Below, piece after piece: positions 54,208 to 63,570 of a stretch of 64,000 nucleotides of DNA. How positions within the stretch are numbered: the first letter of the stretch is position 1; every line of letters starts with the position of its first letter. The notes under the pieces were generated by a model, which was not told where the DNA came from, ran no database searches, and worked only from the letters and a program-made list of their open reading frames with translations. Source of the stretch: Thalassotalea piscium (GTDB lineage: Bacteria > Pseudomonadota > Gammaproteobacteria > Enterobacterales > Alteromonadaceae). Location of the stretch: NCBI RefSeq assembly GCF_030295935.1, contig NZ_AP027362.1:3720001-3784000 (forward strand), written 5' to 3'. A program made the position numbers and the translations under genes.

Positions 54208-55455
54208 TTAAGGTAATAATGATTCGCCTTGCCATAGTTGGGCTAAGCTTTCGCGTTGTCTAACTAAAAAGTGCTGTTCGCCGTCAACCATTACTTCTGC
54301 AGCTCTTGGTCGACTATTGTAATTTGAACTCATGGTAAAACCATAAGCACCTGATGACCTCACTGCAAGTAAATCTCCTGCTTGAATAGCTAAATCCCGA
54401 TCTTTTCCTAAAAAGTCACCTGTTTCACATACAGGGCCAACAATATCGTACACTTTGCTTTCAAGCGTATGATCTACTGTTACAGGAATAATGTTTTGCC
54501 ATGCTTGATATAACGCAGGGCGAATTAAATCATTCATAGCAGCATCAACCAATGCAAAATGTCTGTCTTGGTTGGTTTTAATAAACTCAACTTCTGTGAT
54601 TAAAATTCCAGCATTGGCCATAATAGCGCGTCCAGGTTCAAACAACAGTGTCAGCTTTCGGCCAGCTAAACGCTCTACAATAGCCGTTGCATATTCTCGG
54701 GGAAGCGGAGGGTTTTCATCTTTGTAATGAACACCTAAACCGCCACCAACATCAATATGCGACAATATAATGCCCTGCTCAGCAAGGGTATCTATCGTTA
54801 TTAACAAGCGATCTAAAGCGTCAATAAATGGCGCGACACTGGTGAGTTGTGAACCAATATGACAATCAATTCCTTTAATCGCAATATGCGACATTTGCTT
54901 GGCTTTTAAGTAAATAGGCAGTGCGTCGTCAATTGCGACACCAAATTTATTTTCTTTTAATCCTGTCGAAATATAAGGGTGAGTACCTGCATCTACATCT
55001 GGGTTAACCCTTAAAGAGATAGGCGCGACCTTATCGAGAGACTTTGCCACGCGTTGAATACGCTCTAACTCAGGCTCAGACTCAACATTAAAGCAATAAA
55101 TACCTTTTTCTAACGCATACGCTATTTCATCTGATTTTTTACCAACACCTGAAAACACCACTTTACTAACATCGCCGCCAGCTTCAATCACTCTAGCAAG
55201 CTCACCTTTAGACACTATGTCAAAGCCAGAACCTAAACGCGCCATTACATTTAGCACCGCTAAGTTGCTGTTAGCTTTTACCGCATAACACACTAGGTGC
55301 GGATGCTCTCCTGCTGCCTCATTAAAAGCATGCCAATGGCGTTCTATTGTTGCTCTTGAATAAACATATAAAGGTGTTTGATAATGCTTAGCTAGTTCAC
55401 TAACCGCCACATTTTCTGCAAATAATGTATTATCTTTATAATTAAAAAAATCCAC
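54208..55455 (-). CDS. lysA: Diaminopimelate decarboxylase (LysA)
   Basis: A 415-residue fold-type III PLP decarboxylase, last step of lysine synthesis. PLP lysine K60 in CYAVKANSN, the Gly-rich loop DVGGGLGV and the second-subunit catalytic Cys in GPVCETGDFLG are present. It starts with GTG, overlapping the lptM stop by one base (TAGTG). Its order with lptM and dapF is the conserved arrangement. Confidence 0.96.
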   Translation of the reverse strand: MDFFNYKDNTLFAENVAVSELAKHYQTPLYVYSRATIERHWHAFNEAAGEHPHLVCYAVKANSNLAVLNVMARLGSGFDIVSKGELARVIEAGGDVSKVVFSGVGKKSDEIAYALEKGIYCFNVESEPELERIQRVAKSLDKVAPISLRVNPDVDAGTHPYISTGLKENKFGVAIDDALPIYLKAKQMSHIAIKGIDCHIGSQLTSVAPFIDALDRLLITIDTLAEQGIILSHIDVGGGLGVHYKDENPPLPREYATAIVERLAGRKLTLLFEPGRAIMANAGILITEVEFIKTNQDRHFALVDAAMNDLIRPALYQAWQNIIPVTVDHTLESKVYDIVGPVCETGDFLGKDRDLAIQAGDLLAVRSSGAYGFTMSSNYNSRPRAAEVMVDGEQHFLVRQRESLAQLWQGESLLP

Positions 55456-55616
55456 TATGGGTTTTCCTGCGCTTTTTGGTCAGGTAAATTATTATTTTTA
55501 GGTGTCTCACTAGCATTTGTCTCGGGTGTTTGGTACAACGGACCTGGCATTCCACAGCCCGATAAGAGCAATGATAGTAATAAGAAAGCTACTTTTAATG
55601 AATTTAGTTTACGCAT
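55455..55616 (-). CDS. lptM: LptM (YifL)-type lipoprotein
   Basis: A 53-residue lipoprotein. The signal peptide ends in lipobox LLSGC (Cys21), followed by GMPGPLYQTP, the conserved LptM/YifL motif (CGxKGPLxxP type). In E. coli LptM joins the LptDE complex and supports LPS translocon maturation in the outer membrane. Its stop overlaps the lysA GTG start by one base. It is divergent from cyaY, the same order as in enterics (cyaY / yifL-dapF). Confidence 0.9.
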   Translation of the reverse strand: MRKLNSLKVAFLLLSLLLSGCGMPGPLYQTPETNASETPKNNNLPDQKAQENP

Positions 55617-55654
55617 TATTGATCAATTCGATTTTTTTCCCATGATAGACGTTT

Positions 55655-55660
55655 TATAAT
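55655..55660 (+). promoter_or_regulatory. Putative -10 box of the cyaY-hem transcript
   Basis: A perfect TATAAT lies 56 bp before the cyaY start, in the divergent lptM-cyaY gap. The -35 is poor (TTTTTT with 16-base spacing), so it is tentative. Confidence 0.35.
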
Positions 55661-55715
55661 GCTATGACCATAAGTTACAAGCAAAAGAAACGCGTTTTTG
55701 CAAAAGGACTATTTT

Positions 55716-56039
55716 ATGAACGACAGCCAATACAATTTCATTGCAGATGAGCTACTTTTAACGCTTGAAGAAGCAATAGAAGACTGCGGTGTAGACATTG
55801 ATTATGAAGGCGTAAGTGGCATGCTCACGCTAACCTTCAAAAACGGCAGTAAAGTTATCATTAATAAGCAAGCGCCATTGCATGAAATATGGGTGGCAAC
55901 GAAGTTCAATGGTCATCACTTTCATATCGAAAACGACCAATGGATAGACAAAAGAGGTGGTGGTGAATTTTGGCAATTCATTACCAAGGCCGTTAGTCTA
56001 CAAGCTGAAACCGAGATAACATTAAACCCAGAAGTATAA
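55716..56039 (+). CDS. cyaY: Frataxin-like iron donor CyaY
   Basis: A 107-residue frataxin-family protein. The acidic first helix (ADELLLTLEEAIEDCGVDIDYEG) is the iron-binding ridge, followed by the beta-sheet with NKQAPLHEIWVA. The ATG at 55716 follows AAAAGGAC at proper spacing and gives the E. coli length; an in-frame TTG at 55698 is rejected. It supports or regulates Fe-S assembly. hemC follows after 15 bp, so iron delivery and haem synthesis share a transcript. Confidence 0.95.
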   Translation: MNDSQYNFIADELLLTLEEAIEDCGVDIDYEGVSGMLTLTFKNGSKVIINKQAPLHEIWVATKFNGHHFHIENDQWIDKRGGGEFWQFITKAVSLQAETEITLNPEV

Positions 56040-56054
56040 AATTTAGGATAAAAC

Positions 56055-56990
56055 ATGACCACTAAACTTGTTCGTATTGCCACTCGTAAAAGTGCACTAG
56101 CACTATGGCAAGCGGAATATGTAAAAGCGCAACTTGAACATTTTCATAGCGACGTAAAAGTAGAACTAGTACCAATGACAACTAAAGGCGATATTATTCT
56201 TGATACACCTTTAGCAAAAGTAGGTGGTAAAGGTTTATTTGTAAAAGAACTTGAAGTAGCAATGTTAGAAGACCGTGCAGACATTGCTGTTCATTCAATG
56301 AAAGATGTTCCGGTTGAGTTTCCACAAGGTTTAGGTCTTGAAGTAATTTGTCCTCGCGAAGATCCTCGTGATGCCTTTGTATCTAATACAATCAAGTGCT
56401 TTGCAGACTTACCTCAAGGCGCAATAGTGGGCACTTCAAGTTTACGCCGCCAGTGCCAAATAAAAGCATTACGCCCTGATCTAGTTGTAAGAGACCTACG
56501 CGGCAATGTAAATACACGTTTAGCAAAGTTAGATAAAGGCGAATACGACGCTATTATTTTAGCTGCTGCGGGGCTAATACGCTTAGCTATGCCAGAGCGT
56601 ATTAAAGAATATATTGCGCCAGAAGTAATATTGCCAGCAAATGGACAGGGTGCTGTGGGTATTGAGTGTCGAACAGATGACGCTACCATAAAGGCTTTGC
56701 TAGCACCGTTAGAGTGTAAAACTACACGTATGCGAGTATTGGCCGAACGCGCCATGAATAGAGCCTTAGAAGGTGGTTGCCAAGTACCCATAGGTAGCTA
56801 TGCTGAAATTAACGGTCAAGACATTCATTTACGCGGCTTAGTCGGCGCTATCGATGGCAGTGAAATATTAAGAAATGAAATTTCAGGCAACACAGCCGAT
56901 GCTGAAACATTAGGGTTTAAACTAGCAGAACAGCTTTTAGCACAAGGTGCTGATAGAATTTTAAAAAGCGTTTATGAAGCACAAGATTAA
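56055..56990 (+). CDS. hemC: Porphobilinogen deaminase (HemC)
   Basis: A 311-residue enzyme polymerising four porphobilinogens into hydroxymethylbilane. Signatures: [46 protein letters not shown]. The dipyrromethane-binding cysteine is C242 in EGGCQVPIG. It overlaps hemD by 17 bp. The order cyaY-hemC-hemD-hemX-hemY is the standard gammaproteobacterial cluster, though cyaY is often divergent or separate. Confidence 0.97.
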   Translation: MTTKLVRIATRKSALALWQAEYVKAQLEHFHSDVKVELVPMTTKGDIILDTPLAKVGGKGLFVKELEVAMLEDRADIAVHSMKDVPVEFPQGLGLEVICPREDPRDAFVSNTIKCFADLPQGAIVGTSSLRRQCQIKALRPDLVVRDLRGNVNTRLAKLDKGEYDAIILAAAGLIRLAMPERIKEYIAPEVILPANGQGAVGIECRTDDATIKALLAPLECKTTRMRVLAERAMNRALEGGCQVPIGSYAEINGQDIHLRGLVGAIDGSEILRNEISGNTADAETLGFKLAEQLLAQGADRILKSVYEAQD

Positions 56991-57759
56991 AAACATTTTA
57001 GTACCCCGGCCAAAAGTGCCGGGTGAAAAGCTTTCTCAGCAGCTTAAACTAGCAGGTTTTAAGGCGCTAGCACAGCCAATAATGACCTATAAAGCCACAA
57101 CAAGTGAGGCTAAAATTCGTCAGCATTTAGCTGACTATCAGCCCAACGTTCTAGTATTTGTTAGTATTGCCGCAGTTGAATATGCTCAAGAGCACTTTAG
57201 CCTTCACTTATGGCAGCAAATAAGCAATATTGAGACTATTATTGCAGTAGGACCAACAACACAGGCAGCGTTAAAGCAATGTAATATAACCAGCCTTTGT
57301 CCAGACACTTACGACAGTGAAGGTATGTTAGCGTTACCAATATTTTGCCAAACGTCATTAAACCAATACCGTGTTACTATTATACGGGGTGAAGACGGAA
57401 GAGAGCATTTGGCTTCAACTCTTAAAGAAAAAGACGCTAAAGTAAATTTTTTGCCTGTTTATGAAAAAGTTTGGCTTAATTTTCCGACTGACCAAGCTGA
57501 ACATTGGCGTAAAGCGCAAATAAATTGTATTGTCGTTACCAGTAACGCTTTTTTAGATAACCTTGTACGCATAATAAACATCACTGATGATTATTGGAAA
57601 AACACCTGCTTATGGGTTGTAATAAGCGAAAGAATCGCGGTTAGTGCAACAGCGTTAGGTCTAAAAAACGTAATAAACACTAACGGTGCAACAGACCAAG
57701 CCATACTAACTACTTTGTTGAATACGGAATTAACTTATGACCGACAAAAAAACACCTGA
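56974..57759 (+). CDS. hemD: Uroporphyrinogen-III synthase (HemD)
   Basis: A 261-residue HemD-fold protein with two alternating domains. Sequence conservation is low as usual, but [20 protein letters not shown] at the N-terminus, [11 protein letters not shown] and the [10 protein letters not shown] segment fit. It cyclises hydroxymethylbilane with ring-D inversion. It overlaps hemC by 17 bp and hemX by 23 bp. Confidence 0.9.
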   Translation: MKHKIKNILVPRPKVPGEKLSQQLKLAGFKALAQPIMTYKATTSEAKIRQHLADYQPNVLVFVSIAAVEYAQEHFSLHLWQQISNIETIIAVGPTTQAALKQCNITSLCPDTYDSEGMLALPIFCQTSLNQYRVTIIRGEDGREHLASTLKEKDAKVNFLPVYEKVWLNFPTDQAEHWRKAQINCIVVTSNAFLDNLVRIINITDDYWKNTCLWVVISERIAVSATALGLKNVINTNGATDQAILTTLLNTELTYDRQKNT

Positions 57760-59146
57760 CTCAAATTCGTCATCAGATAAAAAATCATCACAAAGTACTC
57801 ATCATGACAAAAAAACCGATGGCGCTGGTGTGTCAGCCAGTATTTCTTTAACGCAATCTACAACGAGCAAGGCTGAAAGCGACAATAAAGATTCAGCAAA
57901 AAAAACGAAAAATACTAAACCTGATAGTGTCGCCGATAAAAAAGCAGTAAAACAACCTGAAGCTTCAGCGCCCCTTACTGCAAAAGGTGCATCAACTTCA
58001 CCAACCACTAAAAACTCGAATAAAGGCAAAGCACCAATTTCAAAAACTGCAATATTTGCCGTGTTAATTGCATTAATAGGCTTAGCTGGTGTAGGCGGCA
58101 TGTATTGGCTACATGGCGAACAATTAGCCGCTGAACGTGAAGCAATAAAACAGCAAATACTATCACAGCAATCGCAGTTAAATGCACAGCGTAAAACTGA
58201 ACAAGCGCAAACTAACGCACAAGTAACTCAGTTATTCGAACAGCAGAGCAAAGCATTAACAGCTGAACTAAGTAATCGCTTAGATCAACATACAGCCCAA
58301 AGTAACAATCGTATTGAACAGCTTGAACAACAATTAGCGCGATTACAGCAGAACAAATCAACAGACTGGTTAGTACACGAAGCAGAGTACTTGATCAGAA
58401 TTGCAAGCCGCACATTATGGCTAGAAAAAAATACAAGTACCGCAATAAACTTACTAAAAGATGCTGATTTGCGCTTAAAAGAATTAAACGACCCGCAATA
58501 TTTACCGGTGCGTCAAGCACTCAGAAATGATATTGAGTCGCTACAAATTCTTCCTGTTATAGATAATGAAACACTATTATTATCTATTAATGCACTCAGC
58601 CAACAAGTTAATAAACTTCCCTTAGCTGGTGTTAAAATACCTGATAACGCATCGCAAGAAGACAACCTAACGCTGACTGATAGCACTGCCGACTGGCGAG
58701 AAAATCTAGCCAAAACCTGGCGCAAGTTTATTGCAGACTTTATTACAGTACGTCGAATATCTGGTAGTGTTGAACCCTTGATGTCGCCACAGCATCAACA
58801 GAATTTACGTGAAAACCTAATGCTGAAGTTGCAAGTGGCACAATGGGCAATAACAAAACGACAATCGCAGGTTTATCAACAAACTTTGGCTGACATAACC
58901 GCATGGTTAAACGAGTATTTTGATACAACTCAACTTGTAAGCCAGCACTTTTTGCAGTCAATCGCTGAATTACAAACACAAACAATTGACACCAATTACC
59001 CAAGTAGTTTATCGGCACTTACTGAAATACGCACACTACTAGCTGAAAAGCCACTAGCACAGTTACCAGCGTTACCAAGTGAGCCTTTATCCAATAACGA
59101 AGAAGGTAGCGATGATGAAACAAACAACAAGAGTGAGAACAACTAA
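57737..59146 (+). CDS. hemX: HemX-type membrane protein
   Basis: A 469-residue HemX family protein. A long low-complexity cytosolic head rich in Ser/Lys/Thr/Asp (about 1-110) leads to one transmembrane helix (about 111-129). A coiled coil (about 132-205, Gln-rich) and a helical C-terminal domain (about 212-440) follow. The region LVHEAEYLIRIASRTLWLEKN is diagnostic. Despite the position in hem operons, HemX is not shown to be a methyltransferase in this form; its role is unclear. Confidence 0.9.
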   Translation: MTDKKTPDSNSSSDKKSSQSTHHDKKTDGAGVSASISLTQSTTSKAESDNKDSAKKTKNTKPDSVADKKAVKQPEASAPLTAKGASTSPTTKNSNKGKAPISKTAIFAVLIALIGLAGVGGMYWLHGEQLAAEREAIKQQILSQQSQLNAQRKTEQAQTNAQVTQLFEQQSKALTAELSNRLDQHTAQSNNRIEQLEQQLARLQQNKSTDWLVHEAEYLIRIASRTLWLEKNTSTAINLLKDADLRLKELNDPQYLPVRQALRNDIESLQILPVIDNETLLLSINALSQQVNKLPLAGVKIPDNASQEDNLTLTDSTADWRENLAKTWRKFIADFITVRRISGSVEPLMSPQHQQNLRENLMLKLQVAQWAITKRQSQVYQQTLADITAWLNEYFDTTQLVSQHFLQSIAELQTQTIDTNYPSSLSALTEIRTLLAEKPLAQLPALPSEPLSNNEEGSDDETNNKSENN

Positions 59147-60351
59147 TGAAACGAATTGTTGTTTTAATCTTAATATTTTTTGCGGCTGTTGCCATTAGCC
59201 CATTTTTAATTAATGAAAAAGGCTACATTTTAATTGCAATGGGCGACCTAACGCTAGAGTCAACCGTAGTTACTGCAATTATAATGTTAGTGATACTTTT
59301 TCTTGGCTTATTGCTTTCTTTAAAGATTTTTCGAGGAGGGTTAAAGTTCACTTTTGGTGCCTGGAATAAAATAGCATTTGCAAGTCGCCGCAGAGCAATT
59401 AGAGACTTTAACAAAGGGGTTGCTTGCTACATTCTAGAAGATAACCAGCAAGCAGAGCATTTACTAAGCAAATGTGCAGAGCCGTCTCAACAAGCACAGC
59501 TTTGTTATTTATTAGCGGCCAGTGCCGCAGACAAACAAGGCTTATCTGCAAACAGTAAACACTACCTTGCTCAAGTTAATGAACAAACAATCAGTATTAA
59601 AGAATTAGGCTTAGAGTCAGTATTAGTTACACTACAATTACTCCTTAACCATAAAGAATACGCCAAGGCACGAGAGCTAATAGACGAGCACCATAAACAT
59701 ATTGGTCATGACGATCGTTTATTAGCACTTGAAATAACGCTAAGCCTTGTTGAAAAGCGCTACGACTACGTAGTGAAACAATTAGTAGCCGCACGAAAAA
59801 GTAAAACCCTTGAACAAAGTAAAGTTCAACAGTGGGAAGCACAGGCATTTACTGGCGTATTTAACCAGCAAATTGAGCAAAAGAGTAATCATGCTTTACA
59901 CGAATATTGGGACGCTTTACCGAAAAAAGTTAAACAACGCGAACCTGTATTACTCGCTTATTGCCAAGTATTAGCTCAACATAAAATTAATCAGCCTCTG
60001 ACAAAAATTTTATTACCAGTGATCAAAAAAGGCGCAAATGACGCATTACTTAAAAAAATACGTTTATTACCACTTTCTGCAACGAATGAACTCGCTCAAG
60101 CAGTTCAAAAACACTTACATCATGACCCAACAAGCGCCAAGTGGTTAAGTTGCTTAGCTCATTTAGCCATTGCTGAAAAGGAGTGGGATCGTGCTGAAAA
60201 GGCCTTTAATTCATTAGTAAATTTAGATGGTCAACAATACGATGAGGTTGACTTAAAGTCATTTGCGATGGTGCTTGAACAAAGGGGGCAGTTAGAGAAA
60301 GCCATTCAGGTACTTAATAAACTTGTTAACTTTAAAGCAGCAAAATCGTAA
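59146..60351 (+). CDS. hemY: HemY-type TPR membrane protein
   Basis: A 401-residue HemY family protein, unrelated to Gram-positive HemY oxidase. Two N-terminal transmembrane helices (about 3-24 and 39-62) are followed by a long array of TPR-like helices (about 95-395, ending EQRGQLEKAIQVLNKL). Its ATG overlaps the hemX stop (TAATG). It is thought to act in late tetrapyrrole biosynthesis or envelope function; evidence in the literature is thin. Confidence 0.9.
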   Translation: MKRIVVLILIFFAAVAISPFLINEKGYILIAMGDLTLESTVVTAIIMLVILFLGLLLSLKIFRGGLKFTFGAWNKIAFASRRRAIRDFNKGVACYILEDNQQAEHLLSKCAEPSQQAQLCYLLAASAADKQGLSANSKHYLAQVNEQTISIKELGLESVLVTLQLLLNHKEYAKARELIDEHHKHIGHDDRLLALEITLSLVEKRYDYVVKQLVAARKSKTLEQSKVQQWEAQAFTGVFNQQIEQKSNHALHEYWDALPKKVKQREPVLLAYCQVLAQHKINQPLTKILLPVIKKGANDALLKKIRLLPLSATNELAQAVQKHLHHDPTSAKWLSCLAHLAIAEKEWDRAEKAFNSLVNLDGQQYDEVDLKSFAMVLEQRGQLEKAIQVLNKLVNFKAAKS

Positions 60352-60369
60352 GTGCGACAGTTAAGCAGT

Positions 60370-60402
60370 TGTGCTGATAATTAATGAATTAATTTCAGCA
60401 CA
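60370..60402. terminator. Stem-loop between convergent hemY and a small membrane gene
   Basis: TGTGCTGA pairs perfectly with TCAGCACA, with AATTAA/TTAATT pairing inside, giving a long bidirectional stem-loop 19 bp after hemY. It lacks a T-run, so it may act as an RNA end-protecting hairpin or weak terminator. Confidence 0.5.
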
Positions 60403-60414
60403 GCAAACTAATAA

Positions 60415-60690
60415 TTAACCACGCTTAGCGCTTAACATTAGCTTGCTAACTTTTCGATAAATGTAAGCCACCGATAAATAACCGATAAATTGCCCGGAAA
60501 GAAAAAGCACCATCTTTGGAGTAAAGTCGGTTTCCTCACTAAAAAAGCTTAATACAAATATCGCAGGGGCAACTAAAAATTTATAACCCGGTAGCGACAC
60601 TGAAACCATATAGTAGTTAAAAGTAAATGCGCAAATGCCAATAACAACACCAATAACTCCCCACAGAAATGCATATTTATAATCTACCAA
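60415..60690 (-). CDS. Small membrane protein of unknown function
   Basis: A 91-residue protein with about three hydrophobic segments (about 7-28, 36-50 and 58-78) and a basic C-terminus (RKVSKLMLSAKRG). The start is TTG at 60690, supported by a strong AGGTGAGG five bases upstream; the next in-frame ATG would remove 27 residues and the first helix. I do not recognise a family. Confidence 0.55.
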   Translation of the reverse strand: MVDYKYAFLWGVIGVVIGICAFTFNYYMVSVSLPGYKFLVAPAIFVLSFFSEETDFTPKMVLFLSGQFIGYLSVAYIYRKVSKLMLSAKRG

Positions 60691-60746
60691 TTAACCTCAC
60701 CTTACCTTGTGTTTTATTAACCACTAGCCCCAAGAATGAACTCCGT

Positions 60747-60946
60747 TAACCTGAGTTCGAAATAATATATATACGTTTAAAATATATAAAAGCTTAAACT
60801 TTACAATTTTTTAGGTTAGTTTTTCCTTACTACTAAGTGCAAACTTACGGTTTTTAGTTCCAGACAAAAACCAAGTAGCTGCGTCCATGCAGATACGCGC
60901 AAAAATCGTAGCTTTAGTGTACTTAGCTTATCCCGAATTCAGGTAA
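60747..60946 (+). repeat. MITE-like repeat, family 3 (single copy in the window)
   Basis: A 20-bp terminal inverted repeat with four mismatches bounds about 200 bp: left TTAACCTGAGTTCGAAATAA, right the reverse complement TTTACCTGAATTCGGGATAA. The interior has no ORF and includes CCAGACAAAAACCAAGTAGC. It fills the gap between two minus-strand genes and ends one base before the stop of the isochorismatase-like gene. Single occurrence here makes the call weaker than for families 1 and 2. Confidence 0.55.
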
Positions 60947-60947
60947 A

Positions 60948-61487
60948 TTACTTTATTAACTCAAGAATATCTTTAAATTCTAATGCTCTACAGTCTTTAA
61001 CCAATTCAAAAAGACACATTTCTAAACCAGTTATATTAACGCCTTGATTAGCTAGCTTGCTAATTGCTAAATTTTTATTAGTGACAGTGCGTGAAGAAAC
61101 ACAATCACTCACTAATTGCACATTAAGGCCTAGCTCTTTTAGATTCAGGGCCGTTTGGTACACACAAACATGGGCTTCAATACCACAAATAAGCCAAGAT
61201 TCTTTATTTGCTGCACGAATAGCCTCAACAAATTCGGGCGATAAACAAGCGTTAAAAGTAAACTTAGTAATGGGAGTGTGGTTATCATGAAGAAGATCAA
61301 GCTCTTGTATAGTTGAGCCTAATTTATCAGGGTTTTGTTCAAGCCAAATTATGGGTAAATTAAGGGTTTGAGCACCCTTAATAAGCTTTTTACAGTGTAA
61401 TATTAACGTGTCGCTGTCATGCACTAATCGCGCTAAAGTCCCTTGTATGTCTACAACAATTAATCCTGTGTTTTCTTTATCTAACAT
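60948..61487 (-). CDS. Isochorismatase-family cysteine hydrolase
   Basis: A 179-residue isochorismatase-like (YcaC-related) hydrolase. The triad is visible: D13 (IVVDIQGTL), K75 (TKFTFNA) and nucleophile C108 (GIEAHVCVYQTA), with the preceding cis-peptide region GIEAH. Members cleave amides, isochorismate or related small molecules. The substrate is not predictable; there is no siderophore gene nearby. Confidence 0.9.
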   Translation of the reverse strand: MLDKENTGLIVVDIQGTLARLVHDSDTLILHCKKLIKGAQTLNLPIIWLEQNPDKLGSTIQELDLLHDNHTPITKFTFNACLSPEFVEAIRAANKESWLICGIEAHVCVYQTALNLKELGLNVQLVSDCVSSRTVTNKNLAISKLANQGVNITGLEMCLFELVKDCRALEFKDILELIK

Positions 61488-61521
61488 AGCGATACCCTTT
61501 AACTTAACTGGTAAAATTTAA

Positions 61522-62070
61522 TTACGCACTATTGTTTTCGGTCAAGGTTTTTGACTCATAAAAAATCACCACTGAAAATAGAACTTCAGTGATGCCACCA
61601 ATAAATGCACCAGTAATAAAGTTAACGCCTAATAATAGGCAAAACATTCCTGAAAACATCAGCAATGCGCCCAAAACCCAGTATAGTTTTAGTCCATATA
61701 AGGTATTAAATGTTAGGTAGCGTACGCCTATTGTCATCAACATTATCGGATAAAACCACTCAACTTGTAGCTTGGCCACATAAAAAGCAATAAATAAGCC
61801 TACAAATAAAATAATGGTACTTTCTAAGGCAAGTTTACCTAACGGGTTTTCAGCTGAATGCTTGCCCGAACGCTTAAGCCTTTTTGCCAACAAAACAGAT
61901 AAGGGAAAAATTACCATACCACCAAAGAAAAGCGTTAACATACTCACTTGGTTTGAATATAGTAGCCCAACAGTACCTGCGATACACCACACAAAACCTG
62001 AAATCATCACACCTGTACAACCGCCATAATATGAGAAGTTCATATCGGCTTGAGCGTCATTAAAATTCAT
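61522..62070 (-). CDS. Multi-pass membrane protein of unknown function (possibly DUF7010)
   Basis: A 182-residue protein with five or six hydrophobic helices: about 20-38, 44-62, 84-100, 104-122, 126-150 and 153-172. Its N-terminus NDAQADMNFSYYGGCTGVMISGFVW resembles the DUF7010 group, but this is a loose recollection. A clear AAGGGGA ribosome site supports the start. No functional clue comes from its neighbours. Confidence 0.65.
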   Translation of the reverse strand: MNFNDAQADMNFSYYGGCTGVMISGFVWCIAGTVGLLYSNQVSMLTLFFGGMVIFPLSVLLAKRLKRSGKHSAENPLGKLALESTIILFVGLFIAFYVAKLQVEWFYPIMLMTIGVRYLTFNTLYGLKLYWVLGALLMFSGMFCLLLGVNFITGAFIGGITEVLFSVVIFYESKTLTENNSA

Positions 62071-62167
62071 AAATCCCCTTAATTACTGTTGAACAGTTTA
62101 AAGCTAGTTATTCAATTATTTAGCAACTAAAATAGTAATTTTTTTATACGTTATTTGTAATTTATCA

Positions 62168-62596
62168 TTAAACACACTTATCCTGAAAATTCTTTACCAT
62201 AAAGTACTTACATCCTGTTTTAGGGTATTTTTCTTGTACCCACTGGGTTTTATAACCATGTTTTTCATAAAAAGGCATGGCTTGAAAATTAAGTGTATCT
62301 AACAAACATTTTGTACAGCCCCTTTGAATTGCAGCCGACTCTATTGCCTTTAAAATTTGGCTACCAATATTTTGGCCACGTAACTCGTCAGCCACCCATA
62401 AAGTATTAATTAATAACCAGTCGCCGAAAGTACGCCCTGCAGCGCCAGCAATTACTTCGCCAAGATCGTTAGTTATTTGCACTGCTAAAGGTTTGCGCTC
62501 ACTTACTTCCCAATGTGCCCAGTTAAAATCAGCAATTTTTTGGTCAAGATAATCAATAAGCGCTTTTTCAGGGTTTTGTATTACTTCAATGTTCAT
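62168..62596 (-). CDS. GNAT-family N-acetyltransferase
   Basis: A 142-residue GNAT enzyme from the ATG at 62596, which has AAGGTG in front; a TTG at 62608 is an alternative. The acetyl-CoA motif A is LWVADELRGQNIGSQILKAIE (Q/RxxGxG/A type), and motif B YEKHGYKTQW follows LNFQAMPFY. The substrate is unknown; small-molecule or peptide amines are typical. Confidence 0.88.
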   Translation of the reverse strand: MNIEVIQNPEKALIDYLDQKIADFNWAHWEVSERKPLAVQITNDLGEVIAGAAGRTFGDWLLINTLWVADELRGQNIGSQILKAIESAAIQRGCTKCLLDTLNFQAMPFYEKHGYKTQWVQEKYPKTGCKYFMVKNFQDKCV

Positions 62597-62667
62597 TAGC
62601 ACCTTCAATTATTGTTAACTGTGGATAAACTAAAATAGCAACTAATGATTTTGGCATAAGATGTCTA

Positions 62668-62835
62668 TCACCTAATTTTTATCATGGCCAAGTCATGATA
62701 GGCAAAAATAGACTCTACCGCATATTTATCAACGCTTGGCTGCCAAGTGTATTCAGTTTTAAGCGCAAACTTTGTGTCACCTTCAGGTGTTAAATACACT
62801 AATTGCCAAGTTGTAAAAGCAGATAAAGTCATCAT
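62668..62835 (-). CDS. Candidate small protein, 55 residues
   Basis: A short ORF in the gap between the GNAT and PH-like genes. It starts MMTLSAFTTWQLVYLTPEGD and has mixed, protein-like composition with two Trp and regular charged residues, unlike random AT-rich ORFs. TTGGA lies before the tandem ATG codons. It could be a real small protein or the remnant of a longer one; I recognise no family. Confidence 0.4.
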   Translation of the reverse strand: MMTLSAFTTWQLVYLTPEGDTKFALKTEYTWQPSVDKYAVESIFAYHDLAMIKIR

Positions 62836-62961
62836 GTCCAACAAAGTAATTAAGTGTACTCTTTATAAAGCAGTTAGTCCTTATTAACACGCCCTAATAC
62901 CAATTGAAATAAATAACCCTAAAACGGATTATTAAGTAGCTTTGTTTATAGTGAACTCTTT

Positions 62962-63456
62962 TTATTTAGTTTCTGCTGTAAAAAGATTAGCGTTCGCTGG
63001 CAATTCAATAAGGGGGTTAGCCGTTTGTAATGCTTGGTACAGTTTTTTTCTAGAAAAATCGTAATTAGGACAGATTTGAAATGTATCACCATTGTGCATT
63101 ACTAAGTCTATTCTGGTCATTTTACTGCCTGAACCATAGTGATTTTTGATACACTTTATCTCTTTAGGATTGACACTAAAGCACCACTCTTTAAAGATTG
63201 GGTGCATGCTATAAAACTCTTGATGGGTAACATAAATTTCAAACTTATCTTTGCTTCTTAAAAACCACACCATTGCGGCTGTTAGCAATATGCCAATACC
63301 AAGTGCTGATTTTTCAGCAATAGCAAAGAGTGCCTCAAAGTCATTATGCTCTTTCGCCGTAATCGACAAAATATAAAGATAAACAGGCAATAACGCGATA
63401 TTAATAGCTAAAGTATAAGCTTGTTTTTTCCTTGTTCTTTCGTAATGAAAAAGCAT
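62962..63456 (-). CDS. Two-helix membrane protein with PH-like C-terminal domain, unknown function
   Basis: A 164-residue protein. Two transmembrane helices (about 14-33 and 50-68) are followed by a soluble beta-rich domain (about 72-140, FEIYVTHQEFYSMHPIFKEWCFSV then RIDLVMHNGDTFQICPNYD), similar in outline to bacterial PH-like domains. AAAGG precedes the ATG. No family is recognised with certainty. Confidence 0.6.
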   Translation of the reverse strand: MLFHYERTRKKQAYTLAINIALLPVYLYILSITAKEHNDFEALFAIAEKSALGIGILLTAAMVWFLRSKDKFEIYVTHQEFYSMHPIFKEWCFSVNPKEIKCIKNHYGSGSKMTRIDLVMHNGDTFQICPNYDFSRKKLYQALQTANPLIELPANANLFTAETK

Positions 63457-63570
63457 AAAAAACCTTTGCGAGATAGAAATAAAAAGCGTAACTACTCGCT
63501 AGTTAACCTAACGAAGATACGCTTAAAGCCCTTGCATTAAGCGGTAAAGCTTGTTTGAAATTCAAAATAA

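Noticed and set aside
56414-56791. 125-codon minus-strand ORF inside hemC
   Set aside because: It is antisense to the conserved hemC core, and its length is explained by codon use on the other strand.
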